From contig WYAU01000020.1 of the NCBI GenBank assembly GCA_011525665.1, positions 45,834-109,833 of the forward strand: a DNA stretch of 64,000 nt. The letters are read 5' to 3'. Of this stretch, positions 52,629 to 60,603 are shown in pieces. Made by a program: the position numbers and the translations under genes. This DNA is from Candidatus Brocadia sp. (GTDB lineage: Bacteria; Planctomycetota; Brocadiia; Brocadiales; Brocadiaceae). Every line of letters begins with the position of its first letter. The first letter of the stretch is position 1. The notes under the pieces were generated by a model. The model ran no database searches. It saw nothing but the letters and a program-made list of their open reading frames with translations, and was not told where the DNA came from.

Positions 52629-54017
52629 ATGGTAATTAATAAGAGGAAAGTATTTGTATTAGGTCTGGACTCTATCCCGCCGGAGCTCTTGTTTGACCGA
52701 TGGCTGGATCAATTGCCGAATATAAAACGGCTGATTTCCCAGGGCAGATACGGTGAAATGAAAAGCACGATCCCGGCGATTACCTGCCCGGCATGGATGT
52801 CCATGATGACAAGCGCCAATCCCGGCAGGTTGGGAATCTACGGGTTTAGAAACCGATCGAGTTACGATTATGATGGTCTCTCCTTTGCCAATTCAAAGGC
52901 CGTCACTGTTGATACGGTGTGGGATATCCTGTCGAAGTTGGGGAAGAAGGTCGTGGTGATTGGTGTTCCGATGACGTATCCACCCCGGCCCGTTAATGGA
53001 TGCATGGTTACCTGTTTTATGACGCCCGACACGAAGGGCGAATACACGTATCCTCCTGAATTAAAAGCCGAGGTGGAGACCGTTTCCAATGGCTATATTC
53101 TGGATGTGGATGAGTTCAGAAGCGATAACAAGGAATCCACCTTAAAAGAGATATATGCCATGACGCACAAACGGTTCAGGTTGACCAGGCATTTTATCCG
53201 ATCTAAAGAATGGGATTTTTTTATGATGGTGGAGATGGGGCCGGACAGGATACACCATGCCTTCTGGAAATATTTTGATCAGGATCATCCGAAACATGTA
53301 CCAGGCTCAAAATATCAGGATGCCATCCTCAATTACTATAAGTATCTCGATGAGGAAATTGGTGAGACTTTTAAACTCTTCAACGATGATACCATGATCC
53401 TTATTGTATCAGACCATGGGGCGAAAAAAATGGTCGGGGGTATTTGTATTAACGAATGGCTTATCCAGAACGGTTACCTGAAATTGGTGCATTATCCGGC
53501 AGAGGTTACCCCCTTCAATAAACTCATTGTTGACTGGGGAAACACGATGGTCTGGGGCGAGGGTGGCTACTATGGACGGTTATTTATGAACGTGAAGGGG
53601 AGGGAGCCCAAAGGACTCATTGCGCCCCAGCATTATGAGCACGTGAGAAACGAACTGATTAAAAAGTTAGAAGATTTGAGGGATGAAAACGGTAGTATTA
53701 TTCATACAAGGGTTTTTAAACCCGAAGATATTTATTCGGAGTGTAATGGCATACCGCCGGATTTAATCGTCTATTACGGAGACCTCTTCTGGCGTTCCAT
53801 CGGCAGTGTCGGAAACGGGACCATCTGGGCAGATGAAAATGACACCGGCCCTGACGATGCAAATCATTCTCAGTATGGCATTTTTATCATGCAAAACGGG
53901 AGAGACAGGGAAGGTGTACGACTTAACGGTGTAACCTTGTATGATATCGCCCCAACCATATTGAACTATATGGGCGTTAAAGTGCCTGAAAATATGGAGG
54001 GGAAGGTTATTCAATAA
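52629..54017 (+). CDS. Alkaline-phosphatase-superfamily phosphodiesterase/nucleotide pyrophosphatase
   Basis: About 462 residues, type I phosphodiesterase family. The N-terminal VLGLDSIPPELL supplies the metal Asp, and the ITCPAWMSMMTSANPGRLGIYGF block holds the nucleophilic Thr. Further metal sites are visible in MGPDRIHHAFW and IVSDHGAKKM, with a late ANHSQYGIF His. All expected metal ligands appear to be present. The ATG at 52629 is taken over the GTG one codon earlier. It lies 165 bases before cysC, suggesting a nucleotide or sulfate-activation context, but the substrate is unknown. Confidence 0.85.
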   Translation: MVINKRKVFVLGLDSIPPELLFDRWLDQLPNIKRLISQGRYGEMKSTIPAITCPAWMSMMTSANPGRLGIYGFRNRSSYDYDGLSFANSKAVTVDTVWDILSKLGKKVVVIGVPMTYPPRPVNGCMVTCFMTPDTKGEYTYPPELKAEVETVSNGYILDVDEFRSDNKESTLKEIYAMTHKRFRLTRHFIRSKEWDFFMMVEMGPDRIHHAFWKYFDQDHPKHVPGSKYQDAILNYYKYLDEEIGETFKLFNDDTMILIVSDHGAKKMVGGICINEWLIQNGYLKLVHYPAEVTPFNKLIVDWGNTMVWGEGGYYGRLFMNVKGREPKGLIAPQHYEHVRNELIKKLEDLRDENGSIIHTRVFKPEDIYSECNGIPPDLIVYYGDLFWRSIGSVGNGTIWADENDTGPDDANHSQYGIFIMQNGRDREGVRLNGVTLYDIAPTILNYMGVKVPENMEGKVIQ

Positions 54018-54182
54018 TGACAAGTGCGGCGTTGCCTGGGACCGATGAAAAGACATTTGAAACTACAGGTTACCATCATAGAAAAATAGATACGGTTCAA
54101 ACGGTTTATCTGCAATTATCTTTAATATCGAACGTAGCATAAATAGAGATCGTATACGAAATATTTGATGAGGAAATAAAGG

Positions 54183-54791
54183 ATGAATAAAGGTTTTACG
54201 GTTTGGCTTACCGGTTTGTCAGGATCCGGAAAGTCGGCTATTTCGCATCTCCTGGAAAAAAAACTGAAGGAATGGGATAGAAACGTTGAAATACTTGACG
54301 GTGATGTAGTGAGAACAAACCTGTGCCAGGGGCAGGGAATTAGCAAACAAGATTATGACATCACTGTTCAGAGGATTGCATTCGTGTGTAAATTGCTGAC
54401 ACGCAACGGCGTAGCCGTTATTTTCGCCGCGATATCTCCATCCCGGGAGGGTAGAGAAACCGCTCGCAGGGAAATTGGCAATTTTATTGAGGTTTATGTA
54501 AAGTGCCCCTTGGCGGTCTGCGTGCAGCGGGATGTGGAGGGTATACATAAGAAGGCACTCAAGGGGGAAATTCAGGATTTTCCGGGGGCTTCAGCCCCCT
54601 ATGAGGAACCGGTCTGTCCCGAACTTATCGTTGAAACCGATAAGGAAACTGTGGAAGAATCCGCGAATAAAATTGTAAATAAATTGATGGAATTAGGCTA
54701 TCTGATCCCGAAAGGGGCGGCTGCACACGTTTACTCAGCAGAAGAAGAAGATAAGATTAAGGAAAGGTTGTCCAGGCTGGGGTATATTTAA
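54183..54791 (+). CDS. cysC: Adenylylsulfate kinase CysC
   Basis: A 202-residue APS kinase making PAPS from APS and ATP. P-loop GLSGSGKSAIS, ILDGDVVRTNL, and the VIFAAISPSREGRE region with PLAVCVQRDVEGIHKKALKGEIQDFPGA followed by APYEEP match CysC. GAGG stands eight bases upstream of the ATG. The C-terminal ~25 residues extend beyond the minimal kinase. No sulfate adenylyltransferase gene lies beside it. PAPS could serve sulfation or assimilation. Confidence 0.93.
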   Translation: MNKGFTVWLTGLSGSGKSAISHLLEKKLKEWDRNVEILDGDVVRTNLCQGQGISKQDYDITVQRIAFVCKLLTRNGVAVIFAAISPSREGRETARREIGNFIEVYVKCPLAVCVQRDVEGIHKKALKGEIQDFPGASAPYEEPVCPELIVETDKETVEESANKIVNKLMELGYLIPKGAAAHVYSAEEEDKIKERLSRLGYI

Positions 54792-54837
54792 AAGGTGGGA
54801 TAATTTACCAAAAAATTTATACAAAAATACCGGCTTC

Positions 54838-55455
54838 TTACTTATTTCTTTGTGTTTTTTTGTTTACATAAACCGTTTCCAATACATTTTTTGTCTTTGT
54901 TGCAAGCCGGGTAATGAGTTTATCCAACTGGGGGATCAGGATGGGACTTGCCGCCTGAGCAAGGAGGGCAAAAAATGCATTGTCAAACTTCAAATGGACG
55001 GACGTTTTTACGTCTTCATAAGACCCTGCAGGATCGTTTTGTGTTGAGTAATCAATCTCCAGTACAATAGAGCCTGAAAAGTTAAAGAAAACGGCAGCAT
55101 TGCCGTGTCCCATATAGACTGCTTTCTCGGGTTGCCGCTCTACCAGCTCAAATTCTCCGGTAATGTGCCTGGCAGGCATCTGGATGCCATATCGCCCGTT
55201 CCCCATAACCTCAAGAAGCAAATCTTTTTTCTTAAAATCCTTTCCATGTTTTGTGAGTTCTTCCACATGCTCGATAAAATATTCCAGGGTTTCCCTGTCA
55301 GTTCTGATTGCCAGGGGTTTTTGAGTCCGGGTGATTGTGCTGCAATCGATAATGCGGTGGTGCGCTTCGTATCCTGATATTTGTTCTGCGGATGCAGGGA
55401 CATTCAGCAATACACAGACAAGCAAAATGGGAATTCGTGCGCAGATACGACGCAT
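54838..55455 (-). CDS. Secreted protein of unknown function
   Basis: About 205 residues from the ATG at 55455, which starts a good signal peptide (RRICARIPILLVCVLLNVPASA). An earlier ATG at 55485 would add ten residues and neither has a strong Shine-Dalgarno. The mature part contains VMGNGRYGIQMPARHITGEF and IVLEIDYSTQNDPAGSY and resembles lipid- or polyketide-cyclase-like (SRPBCC) helix-grip sequences only loosely. C-terminus is basic (VNKKTQRNK). Function unknown. Confidence 0.6.
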   Translation of the reverse strand: MRRICARIPILLVCVLLNVPASAEQISGYEAHHRIIDCSTITRTQKPLAIRTDRETLEYFIEHVEELTKHGKDFKKKDLLLEVMGNGRYGIQMPARHITGEFELVERQPEKAVYMGHGNAAVFFNFSGSIVLEIDYSTQNDPAGSYEDVKTSVHLKFDNAFFALLAQAASPILIPQLDKLITRLATKTKNVLETVYVNKKTQRNK

Positions 55456-55663
55456 AGTTTTTTTATGATGACAGAAAGGCGTCATTGATAGCGTTCGCCT
55501 TTACAATCGGCCATTAAGCAGTAAAGTTGGATTTAACGTAAATAGTGAAACATGTCAATCGTGGAATATTGATAAAAGCCTCCTGAATCATTCACACCAA
55601 TGTTCAATTGTCCGGGACTGTTTTTATATACTTTCGTGAAAAACTTCCCTTTAATGATAAATC

Positions 55664-55975
55664 CTATTTCATAAGAGAGTGGATTCTTTTTGTGTCCAGT
55701 AATGCCTTTTCCATGGGTATCAGTGGTGTAATTTCTATATCGGTAAAAAATGGAAAAAGGGGGAGTTTCGCGACAATTTCTTCCATTTCTTCATTAGATT
55801 CAGCGTCAATAATGGCGGCTGCCCCCCGCCTGCCAGCCAGCTTTCCCCCCGCCAGAATCTTTCCCCGCCGCTGAAAACGGGAAAAATACTCCCACTCCTT
55901 TATCACGTATCCCAGAAAGTCCTTTGCCGGCATCTGGGGCATCTGTTTTATCTCAACCTTTAAAAGAAATAACAT
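55664..55975 (-). CDS. Muconolactone delta-isomerase-like small protein
   Basis: A 103-residue ferredoxin-like alpha/beta protein resembling the muconolactone isomerase family: FLLKVEIKQMPQM, the EWEYFSRFQRRGKILAGGKLAGRRGAAAI stretch, then ESNEEMEEIVAKLPLFPF and DIEITPLI. The ATG at 55975 is chosen since GAGAGGTG precedes it; a GTG three codons earlier is the alternative. Such proteins are often uncharacterised dimers. It follows fabG on the same strand by ~185 bases, so a shared operon is uncertain. Confidence 0.65.
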   Translation of the reverse strand: MLFLLKVEIKQMPQMPAKDFLGYVIKEWEYFSRFQRRGKILAGGKLAGRRGAAAIIDAESNEEMEEIVAKLPLFPFFTDIEITPLIPMEKALLDTKRIHSLMK

Positions 55976-56159
55976 ACTTATCACCTCTCATTTTCCGTAG
56001 TAGTTCAGGCCACAGCAAAGTCCACCACAATCAGATAAACAACCCCCTAAATTTCTCTCGTTTGTTAAGGGGGTACCAAGGACGATAAAACCGGCATTTT
56101 CTGATCCCGTTCGACTGAGCGCCCACGACACATGCCATCGGTGAACTGTTGCTGTTTTT

Positions 56160-56903
56160 TTACATCGCCAATCCGCCGTCTACGCTAATGACGTGTCCCG
56201 TAATATATCTGGCGTTATCCGACAACAGAAACGTGGCTACCTTTGCAATTTCCTCGGGACTGCCGAATCTCTTCACCGGGATCATTTCAATCATCTTGTC
56301 CCTGTATTCCTGGGGCAGGACGGCCGTCATGTCCGTTTCAATAAAACCGCAGGCTATAGCATTTACCGTAATATTTGCCTTTCCCACCTCCTTTGCCAGC
56401 GCCTTGGTAAAACCGATCATACCTGCCTTGGACGAAGAATAGTTTACCTGTCCTGCCATTCCCATCAGACCACTCACGGAGGTTATATTCAGGATGCTCC
56501 CTGACTTCTGCTTGATCATCTGTGTAATAACCGCCTTGGAAAAATTATATACACTCTTGAGATTGGTATTGAGAACCTCGTCCCAATCACTCTCGCCCAT
56601 GAGAGCCAGGAGTTTATCCCGCGTAATACCGGCATTATTTACCAGGAAATCTATTTTACCGAACTTGTCTTTCACCTCCTTTGCCATATTCCTGGCGCCT
56701 TCAAAACTGGCCGCATTGACCGGGAAGGAAATGGCCTTTACGCCCAAAGACGCAATCTCTTTTACCAGTGTATTCGCCGCGTCGGCGTTTTTACTATAAT
56801 TGAAGGCAACAGTGCAACCGTTTTTCGCCAGTTCCAGCACAATTGCCTTGCCAATACCCCGCGTACCTCCTGTGACAATTGCAACCCTATCCTTAAATTG
56901 CAT
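56160..56903 (-). CDS. fabG: 3-oxoacyl-ACP reductase FabG
   Basis: A 247-residue SDR reductase: NADPH motif TGGTRGIGKAIV, NNAGITRDKLL, the catalytic Ser and YSSSKAGMIGFTKAL (Tyr-x3-Lys), and the PVKRFGSPEEIA and SVDGGLAM ending all typical of FabG. It reduces beta-ketoacyl-ACP in fatty acid synthesis. Shine-Dalgarno GAAGGAGGG is visible. It is far from the ketosynthase cluster and outside the usual fab operon, but might reduce products of KS2. A gap of ~180 bases downstream holds only a CCCCCT/AGGGGG hairpin and a dispersed repeat. Confidence 0.92.
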   Translation of the reverse strand: MQFKDRVAIVTGGTRGIGKAIVLELAKNGCTVAFNYSKNADAANTLVKEIASLGVKAISFPVNAASFEGARNMAKEVKDKFGKIDFLVNNAGITRDKLLALMGESDWDEVLNTNLKSVYNFSKAVITQMIKQKSGSILNITSVSGLMGMAGQVNYSSSKAGMIGFTKALAKEVGKANITVNAIACGFIETDMTAVLPQEYRDKMIEMIPVKRFGSPEEIAKVATFLLSDNARYITGHVISVDGGLAM

Positions 56904-57040
56904 TTCGATTCCCTCCTTCGGGGAGTTTTTTGGAAAAGTAAATTATTTACAGTCGTCTCCGCTTTTCAGTTGGATAATAGTAAAGAAATGGATTTTGAAA
57001 TGCAAGGCAAAAAATGTCGGAAAATTTATTTAATTTAGGC

Positions 57041-57068
57041 TTGACATTGGTCAGGTTGAATATATAAT
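57041..57068 (+). promoter_or_regulatory. Consensus sigma-70 promoter
   Basis: TTGACA (57041-57046) and TATAAT (57063-57068) are perfect hexamers separated by 16 bases. The presumed start of transcription is ~70 bases before the small ORF at 57148. This is the cleanest promoter in the window and faces the short plus-strand gene. Confidence 0.8.
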
Positions 57069-57147
57069 TTTTAAAATTTTAGAAATTCACAAAAAATTCA
57101 CAGATAATTTGATAATTTTGAAATTGCGAAAAGGAGAAGGGAAAAAA

Positions 57148-57315
57148 ATGATTTTGGATGTAAATTATTCGGTTGATACCCAGCGGAAAAAATCCGAGCG
57201 TCTGGCTCTTATTAAAGAAAGATACAAAAAGCTTGTGCTCGATCCGAGAAGAGAGATTGAATTTGAGATTGAAAAAGCGTTGGACGATGAGGATGGTGAT
57301 CTTGATTCTATGTGA
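57148..57315 (+). CDS. Small hypothetical protein driven by a consensus promoter
   Basis: A 55-residue charged protein (ILDVNYSVDTQRKKSERL, then KERYKKLVLDPRREIEFEIEKAL and an acidic DDEDGDLDSM tail). The ATG at 57148 has GGAGAAGGG nine bases upstream; 13 preceding in-frame codons are unlikely to be used. The protein looks helical, with no membrane segment. A perfect sigma-70 promoter upstream argues that it is really expressed. No family is recognised. Confidence 0.65.
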   Translation: MILDVNYSVDTQRKKSERLALIKERYKKLVLDPRREIEFEIEKALDDEDGDLDSM

Positions 57316-57398
57316 TTAGTGATTACATACACTCCCCGGTATTCCCCGATGTCGCTTTCCAGGTATTTTTCAAATACTGAATCACAATTGTAATTTCT

Positions 57399-57493
57399 AT
57401 CCAGCGGTAAGAAAGTTATTGACTTTAAACGAATAATCCAGCATACCGATGCATCGGCGGATTCAATGGTTCTTTCCTTTCTTACCGCTGGAT
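57399..57493. repeat. 17-bp terminal inverted repeat with a nested palindrome
   Basis: ATCCAGCGGTAAGAAAG (57399-57415) and its exact reverse complement (57477-57493) flank 61 bases. The interior contains the perfect palindrome CCGATGCATCGG (57446-57457). The arrangement is MITE-like or could fold as a branched RNA, but no target-site duplication is obvious. It lies between a small ORF and ribD. Confidence 0.7.
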
Positions 57494-57518
57494 TGAGGTA
57501 ACAGTGTAAGCGGACAAA

Positions 57519-58622
57519 TCACGATGCCAAGATGCCTTCAATAACTACATCATTGAAAAACCTTTTTACCGAAATTTCATCAAATTTTATAGCCTCGCTT
57601 ATCTTATCAATCCCTTTACCGAGTAAGGGTGATTTTGCACCTTCTCCGCCGATAATAACGGGGGCAATAAAAACTATTATTTTATCAACGAGATGCCCTT
57701 CAAACATTGAGGTAATAACCCGGCTGCCCCCCTCTACTAAAATATTGGTCAAATTCATCTCTCCAAGCCTCGGGAAGAGGTCCTTCAAATCCACACAACC
57801 ATTCGTATCTCTCGTTTGAATAATCTTACATCCTAAGTGTTCCAGTTTCTCAACGCGTTCATGCTGTGCGTTTTTATTAACAGCAACTATTATTTCACTT
57901 TCGTTGATCGTCCTCAAAAGACGGGAATTTAAGGGGAGAGAGGCGTTGCTGTCGATAATAATTCTCTTCGGGTTTCTTCCCCCTTCCGAACGGCAGGTCA
58001 GTAACGGATCGTCTCGCAATACGGTATTGATTCCTACCACTATACCATCCACCTGACCGCGGATTTTATGCACATACGCACGCGATTCCTCAGACGTGAT
58101 CCACCGGGAGTCTCCTGTATGCGTAGCAATCTTGCCATCGAGCGACATTGCCCATTTCATCATCACATACGGCAATCCTTTCTGCATTAATTTGAAAAAA
58201 GGGGCATTGAGTCTTTTGGCCTGAGATTCCATAATACCCAGCCTGACCTCAATCCCCGCCTCCTTCAATTTTTGTATCCCCTTGCCGGAGGTAACGGGAT
58301 TGGGATCAATAACCGTTGTTACCACCTTTACAATCCCCGCCCTAATGATGGCATCAACACACGGCGCTGTTTTACCGTAGTGTGCACAGGGCTCCATGGA
58401 AACATAGAGTGTTGCCCCCTGGCAGTTATCTCCCCCCTCGGTGATTGCGTGTATCTCGGCGTGTGGTCCTCCAAAGACCCGGTGATAACCCTTTCCGATG
58501 ATCCTACCATTTTTTACCAGCACGGCGCCTACCATCGGATTCGGCTCCACCCGCCCCCGTCCTTTTTCTGCCAATTCCAAAGCAAGCGCCATATATTTTT
58601 CGTCAAGGTCTTGAGTAATCAT
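57519..58622 (-). CDS. ribD: Bifunctional riboflavin biosynthesis deaminase/reductase RibD
   Basis: A 367-residue RibD catalysing the deaminase and reductase steps of riboflavin synthesis. The N-terminal deaminase domain shows HAEIHAI and the zinc motif MEPCAHYGKTAPC; the C-terminal reductase domain has MKWAMSLDGKIATHTGDSRWITSEESR, GINTVLRDDPLLTCR and the LVEGGSRVITSMF end. Length and order are normal. The next gene in the rib pathway is not in the window. It lies convergent to the 57148 small ORF. Confidence 0.95.
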   Translation of the reverse strand: MITQDLDEKYMALALELAEKGRGRVEPNPMVGAVLVKNGRIIGKGYHRVFGGPHAEIHAITEGGDNCQGATLYVSMEPCAHYGKTAPCVDAIIRAGIVKVVTTVIDPNPVTSGKGIQKLKEAGIEVRLGIMESQAKRLNAPFFKLMQKGLPYVMMKWAMSLDGKIATHTGDSRWITSEESRAYVHKIRGQVDGIVVGINTVLRDDPLLTCRSEGGRNPKRIIIDSNASLPLNSRLLRTINESEIIVAVNKNAQHERVEKLEHLGCKIIQTRDTNGCVDLKDLFPRLGEMNLTNILVEGGSRVITSMFEGHLVDKIIVFIAPVIIGGEGAKSPLLGKGIDKISEAIKFDEISVKRFFNDVVIEGILAS

Positions 58623-58689
58623 AACAGGAAAAAAATATTTTTTAGCAAGGTACTATTGGGAACGTCTTAAGTAAATTGACAGATAATAG

Positions 58690-58760
58690 TCATTGCCAGC
58701 GGAGCGAAGCAATCCCCTCTCGTCAATGATACAGGAGATTGCTGTGTCGTCCATCCCCGC
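58690..58760. repeat. REP-like intergenic repeat
   Basis: CATTGCCAGCGGAGCGAAGC followed by AATCCC, then ~20 bases and GGAGATTGCTGTGTCG, form the degraded halves of the widespread GCGAAGCAATCTC/GAGATTGCTTCG repeat. The element occupies the ribD-aroA gap (58623-58910), which otherwise has no gene. Confidence 0.5.
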
Positions 58761-58910
58761 ATGGTAAGAACCTGTAAATGTCTTCATGACACGCTGTACG
58801 AGGATCTATCATGCAGGTAAAGAGATATCCTGCATTGTGCATCATACATGCGGTTTCCTGTACCGTTTTTCAGTGATAATTCGTATATTTCTCCGTTAAC
58901 CCGTAACAAA

Positions 58911-60185
58911 CTACTTCCCAATCCTTAAAGCCTCTAATCTCTGGAAATAATCAGGAAATGTTTTGGATACGCACTCCGGGTTTTTTATTGATATCCCTTT
59001 TGAACGCAACCCGATCAATGCAAAGCTCATGGCCATACGATGGTCATCGTACGTTTCTATCTCAGTTGGTCGGGGAGGAGATGGTTCAATCTCGAAACCG
59101 TCTTCATATTCCACCGCTGAAATCCCCATCCTGCGTAATTCATTCACCACCGCAGCAATGCGGTCGGTTTCCTTTATGCGCATATTTTTTACGTTTCGTA
59201 CCCGCGTCTTACCGCGGGCAAACACTGCCACGGCTGCCAAAGTCTGCACTACATCCGGCATATCACCCATATCAACATCTACCCCGTGCAGTGTGTTACT
59301 TTGTACCTCAATCCACTTGCTGCCCATCGTGATCTTAGAACCCATACTTTTCAGGACATCGACAAAATGGATGTCTCCTTGCAAAGAATCACTTCCGATG
59401 CCCACAACTCTTACCTTCCCTCCGGTAATGGCCGCAGCGGCAAAAAAATAAGAGGCGGCCGATGCGTCTCCCTCAACCTCGTAGTTTGTCGCTTTGTAAC
59501 GCTGCCCGGATTTTACCAAAAACATTTTATAGTCATTGTTCTCGACGTTCACACCAAATTGACACATCAATGCGATTGTCATATCCACGTAACGTTTTGA
59601 AACCAGACAGCCCTTCACCTCTATTACTACGTCTCTTTTTGCATAAGGGGACGTCATCAACAGGGCGCTAAAATACTGACTGCTCAAATCTCCCTTTACA
59701 ACGGCCAATCCACCATCTAATCCTTTCCCCCGGATTATTACGGGTGGACAACCGTCGTTATGTTTCGATATAACATCCGCCCCAAGCTGCCGTAAACCGT
59801 CAAGTAAATCCTGTATGGGCCTTTGCCGCATACGCGTAACACCATCGATCTCATAGTCTCCGTTGCCCAGGGTCAGCATGGCCGTCAAAAACCTCATGGC
59901 AGTCCCTGCATTCCCGACAAACAAATTCGCCTCTCTTGCGGGAATAGCCCCACCTTTTCCGTGTACGATGAACTTATTGACATCTTGCTGTTCTTCAACA
60001 GATATTCCCAGGACATTCAAGCCGGATGCCATATATTTGGTATCATCGCTGAAAAGGGCATTCGCAATCATGGATTCTCCATCAGCCAATGCCGCCGTGA
60101 TAAGGGCACGGTTTGTATAACTCTTCGAGCCCGGGACTTTAACAATTGCATCGATTGTTCCGGTCACTGGTTTTATCTCTATCAC
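58911..60185 (-). CDS. aroA: 3-phosphoshikimate 1-carboxyvinyltransferase (EPSP synthase) AroA
   Basis: A 424-residue EPSP synthase joining PEP and shikimate-3-phosphate in aromatic amino acid synthesis. Family features: PGSKSYTNRALITAALADG, LFVGNAGTAMRFLTA, the YEIDGVTRMRQRPI block, SSQYFSALLM, KETDRIAAVVNELR and TYDDHRMAMSFA. Both domains are complete. The GNAGTA motif is standard. It stands alone, divergent from the patatin-like gene. Confidence 0.95.
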   Translation of the reverse strand: MIEIKPVTGTIDAIVKVPGSKSYTNRALITAALADGESMIANALFSDDTKYMASGLNVLGISVEEQQDVNKFIVHGKGGAIPAREANLFVGNAGTAMRFLTAMLTLGNGDYEIDGVTRMRQRPIQDLLDGLRQLGADVISKHNDGCPPVIIRGKGLDGGLAVVKGDLSSQYFSALLMTSPYAKRDVVIEVKGCLVSKRYVDMTIALMCQFGVNVENNDYKMFLVKSGQRYKATNYEVEGDASAASYFFAAAAITGGKVRVVGIGSDSLQGDIHFVDVLKSMGSKITMGSKWIEVQSNTLHGVDVDMGDMPDVVQTLAAVAVFARGKTRVRNVKNMRIKETDRIAAVVNELRRMGISAVEYEDGFEIEPSPPRPTEIETYDDHRMAMSFALIGLRSKGISIKNPECVSKTFPDYFQRLEALRIGK

Positions 60186-60603
60186 TTTACAACTTCCTCA
60201 AAAAATTCGTTCTCAGCGTTATAGTATTACCTTATAAAAACTTCTTTTTGTAGCAGGATTTTTGCCTCCCCTTCATCGTTCGGCTGAGCTCACGACGAAG
60301 TCCCCTCCTTGCGAAAGGGATTGAGGGATGGTTTATCCATTTAGACACGGTTGTGATACGTTAAGATATCTATTGTGGAAAATATACCAAACAGGACAAA
60401 GATTTGAAATGGAAAATATTCCCGTGTATTTAAAATTGCACCGCAATGACTTTGCAAAAAGTATCTTTTACCGTAATCCGGATAATGATAGCTCCATTGC
60501 AAAAAGCGGAAAATTAGACTTGAAATTTTTTAAAATTTTTGTTTTATTCATCACAAACGCCTGCAAGTCGATCACCACTTCTCATATGCATCCGGAGGTA
60601 TCT
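60186..60603 (+). other. Upstream region of the patatin-like gene with a dispersed repeat
   Basis: A block from about 60279 to 60320 (GTTCGGCTGAGCTCACGACG, then CCCCTCCTTGCGAAAGGG) resembles pieces at 56106-56128 and 49616-49632. An open frame from 60328 runs into the patatin-like gene but lacks a Shine-Dalgarno. I treat it as untranslated leader. Confidence 0.45.
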
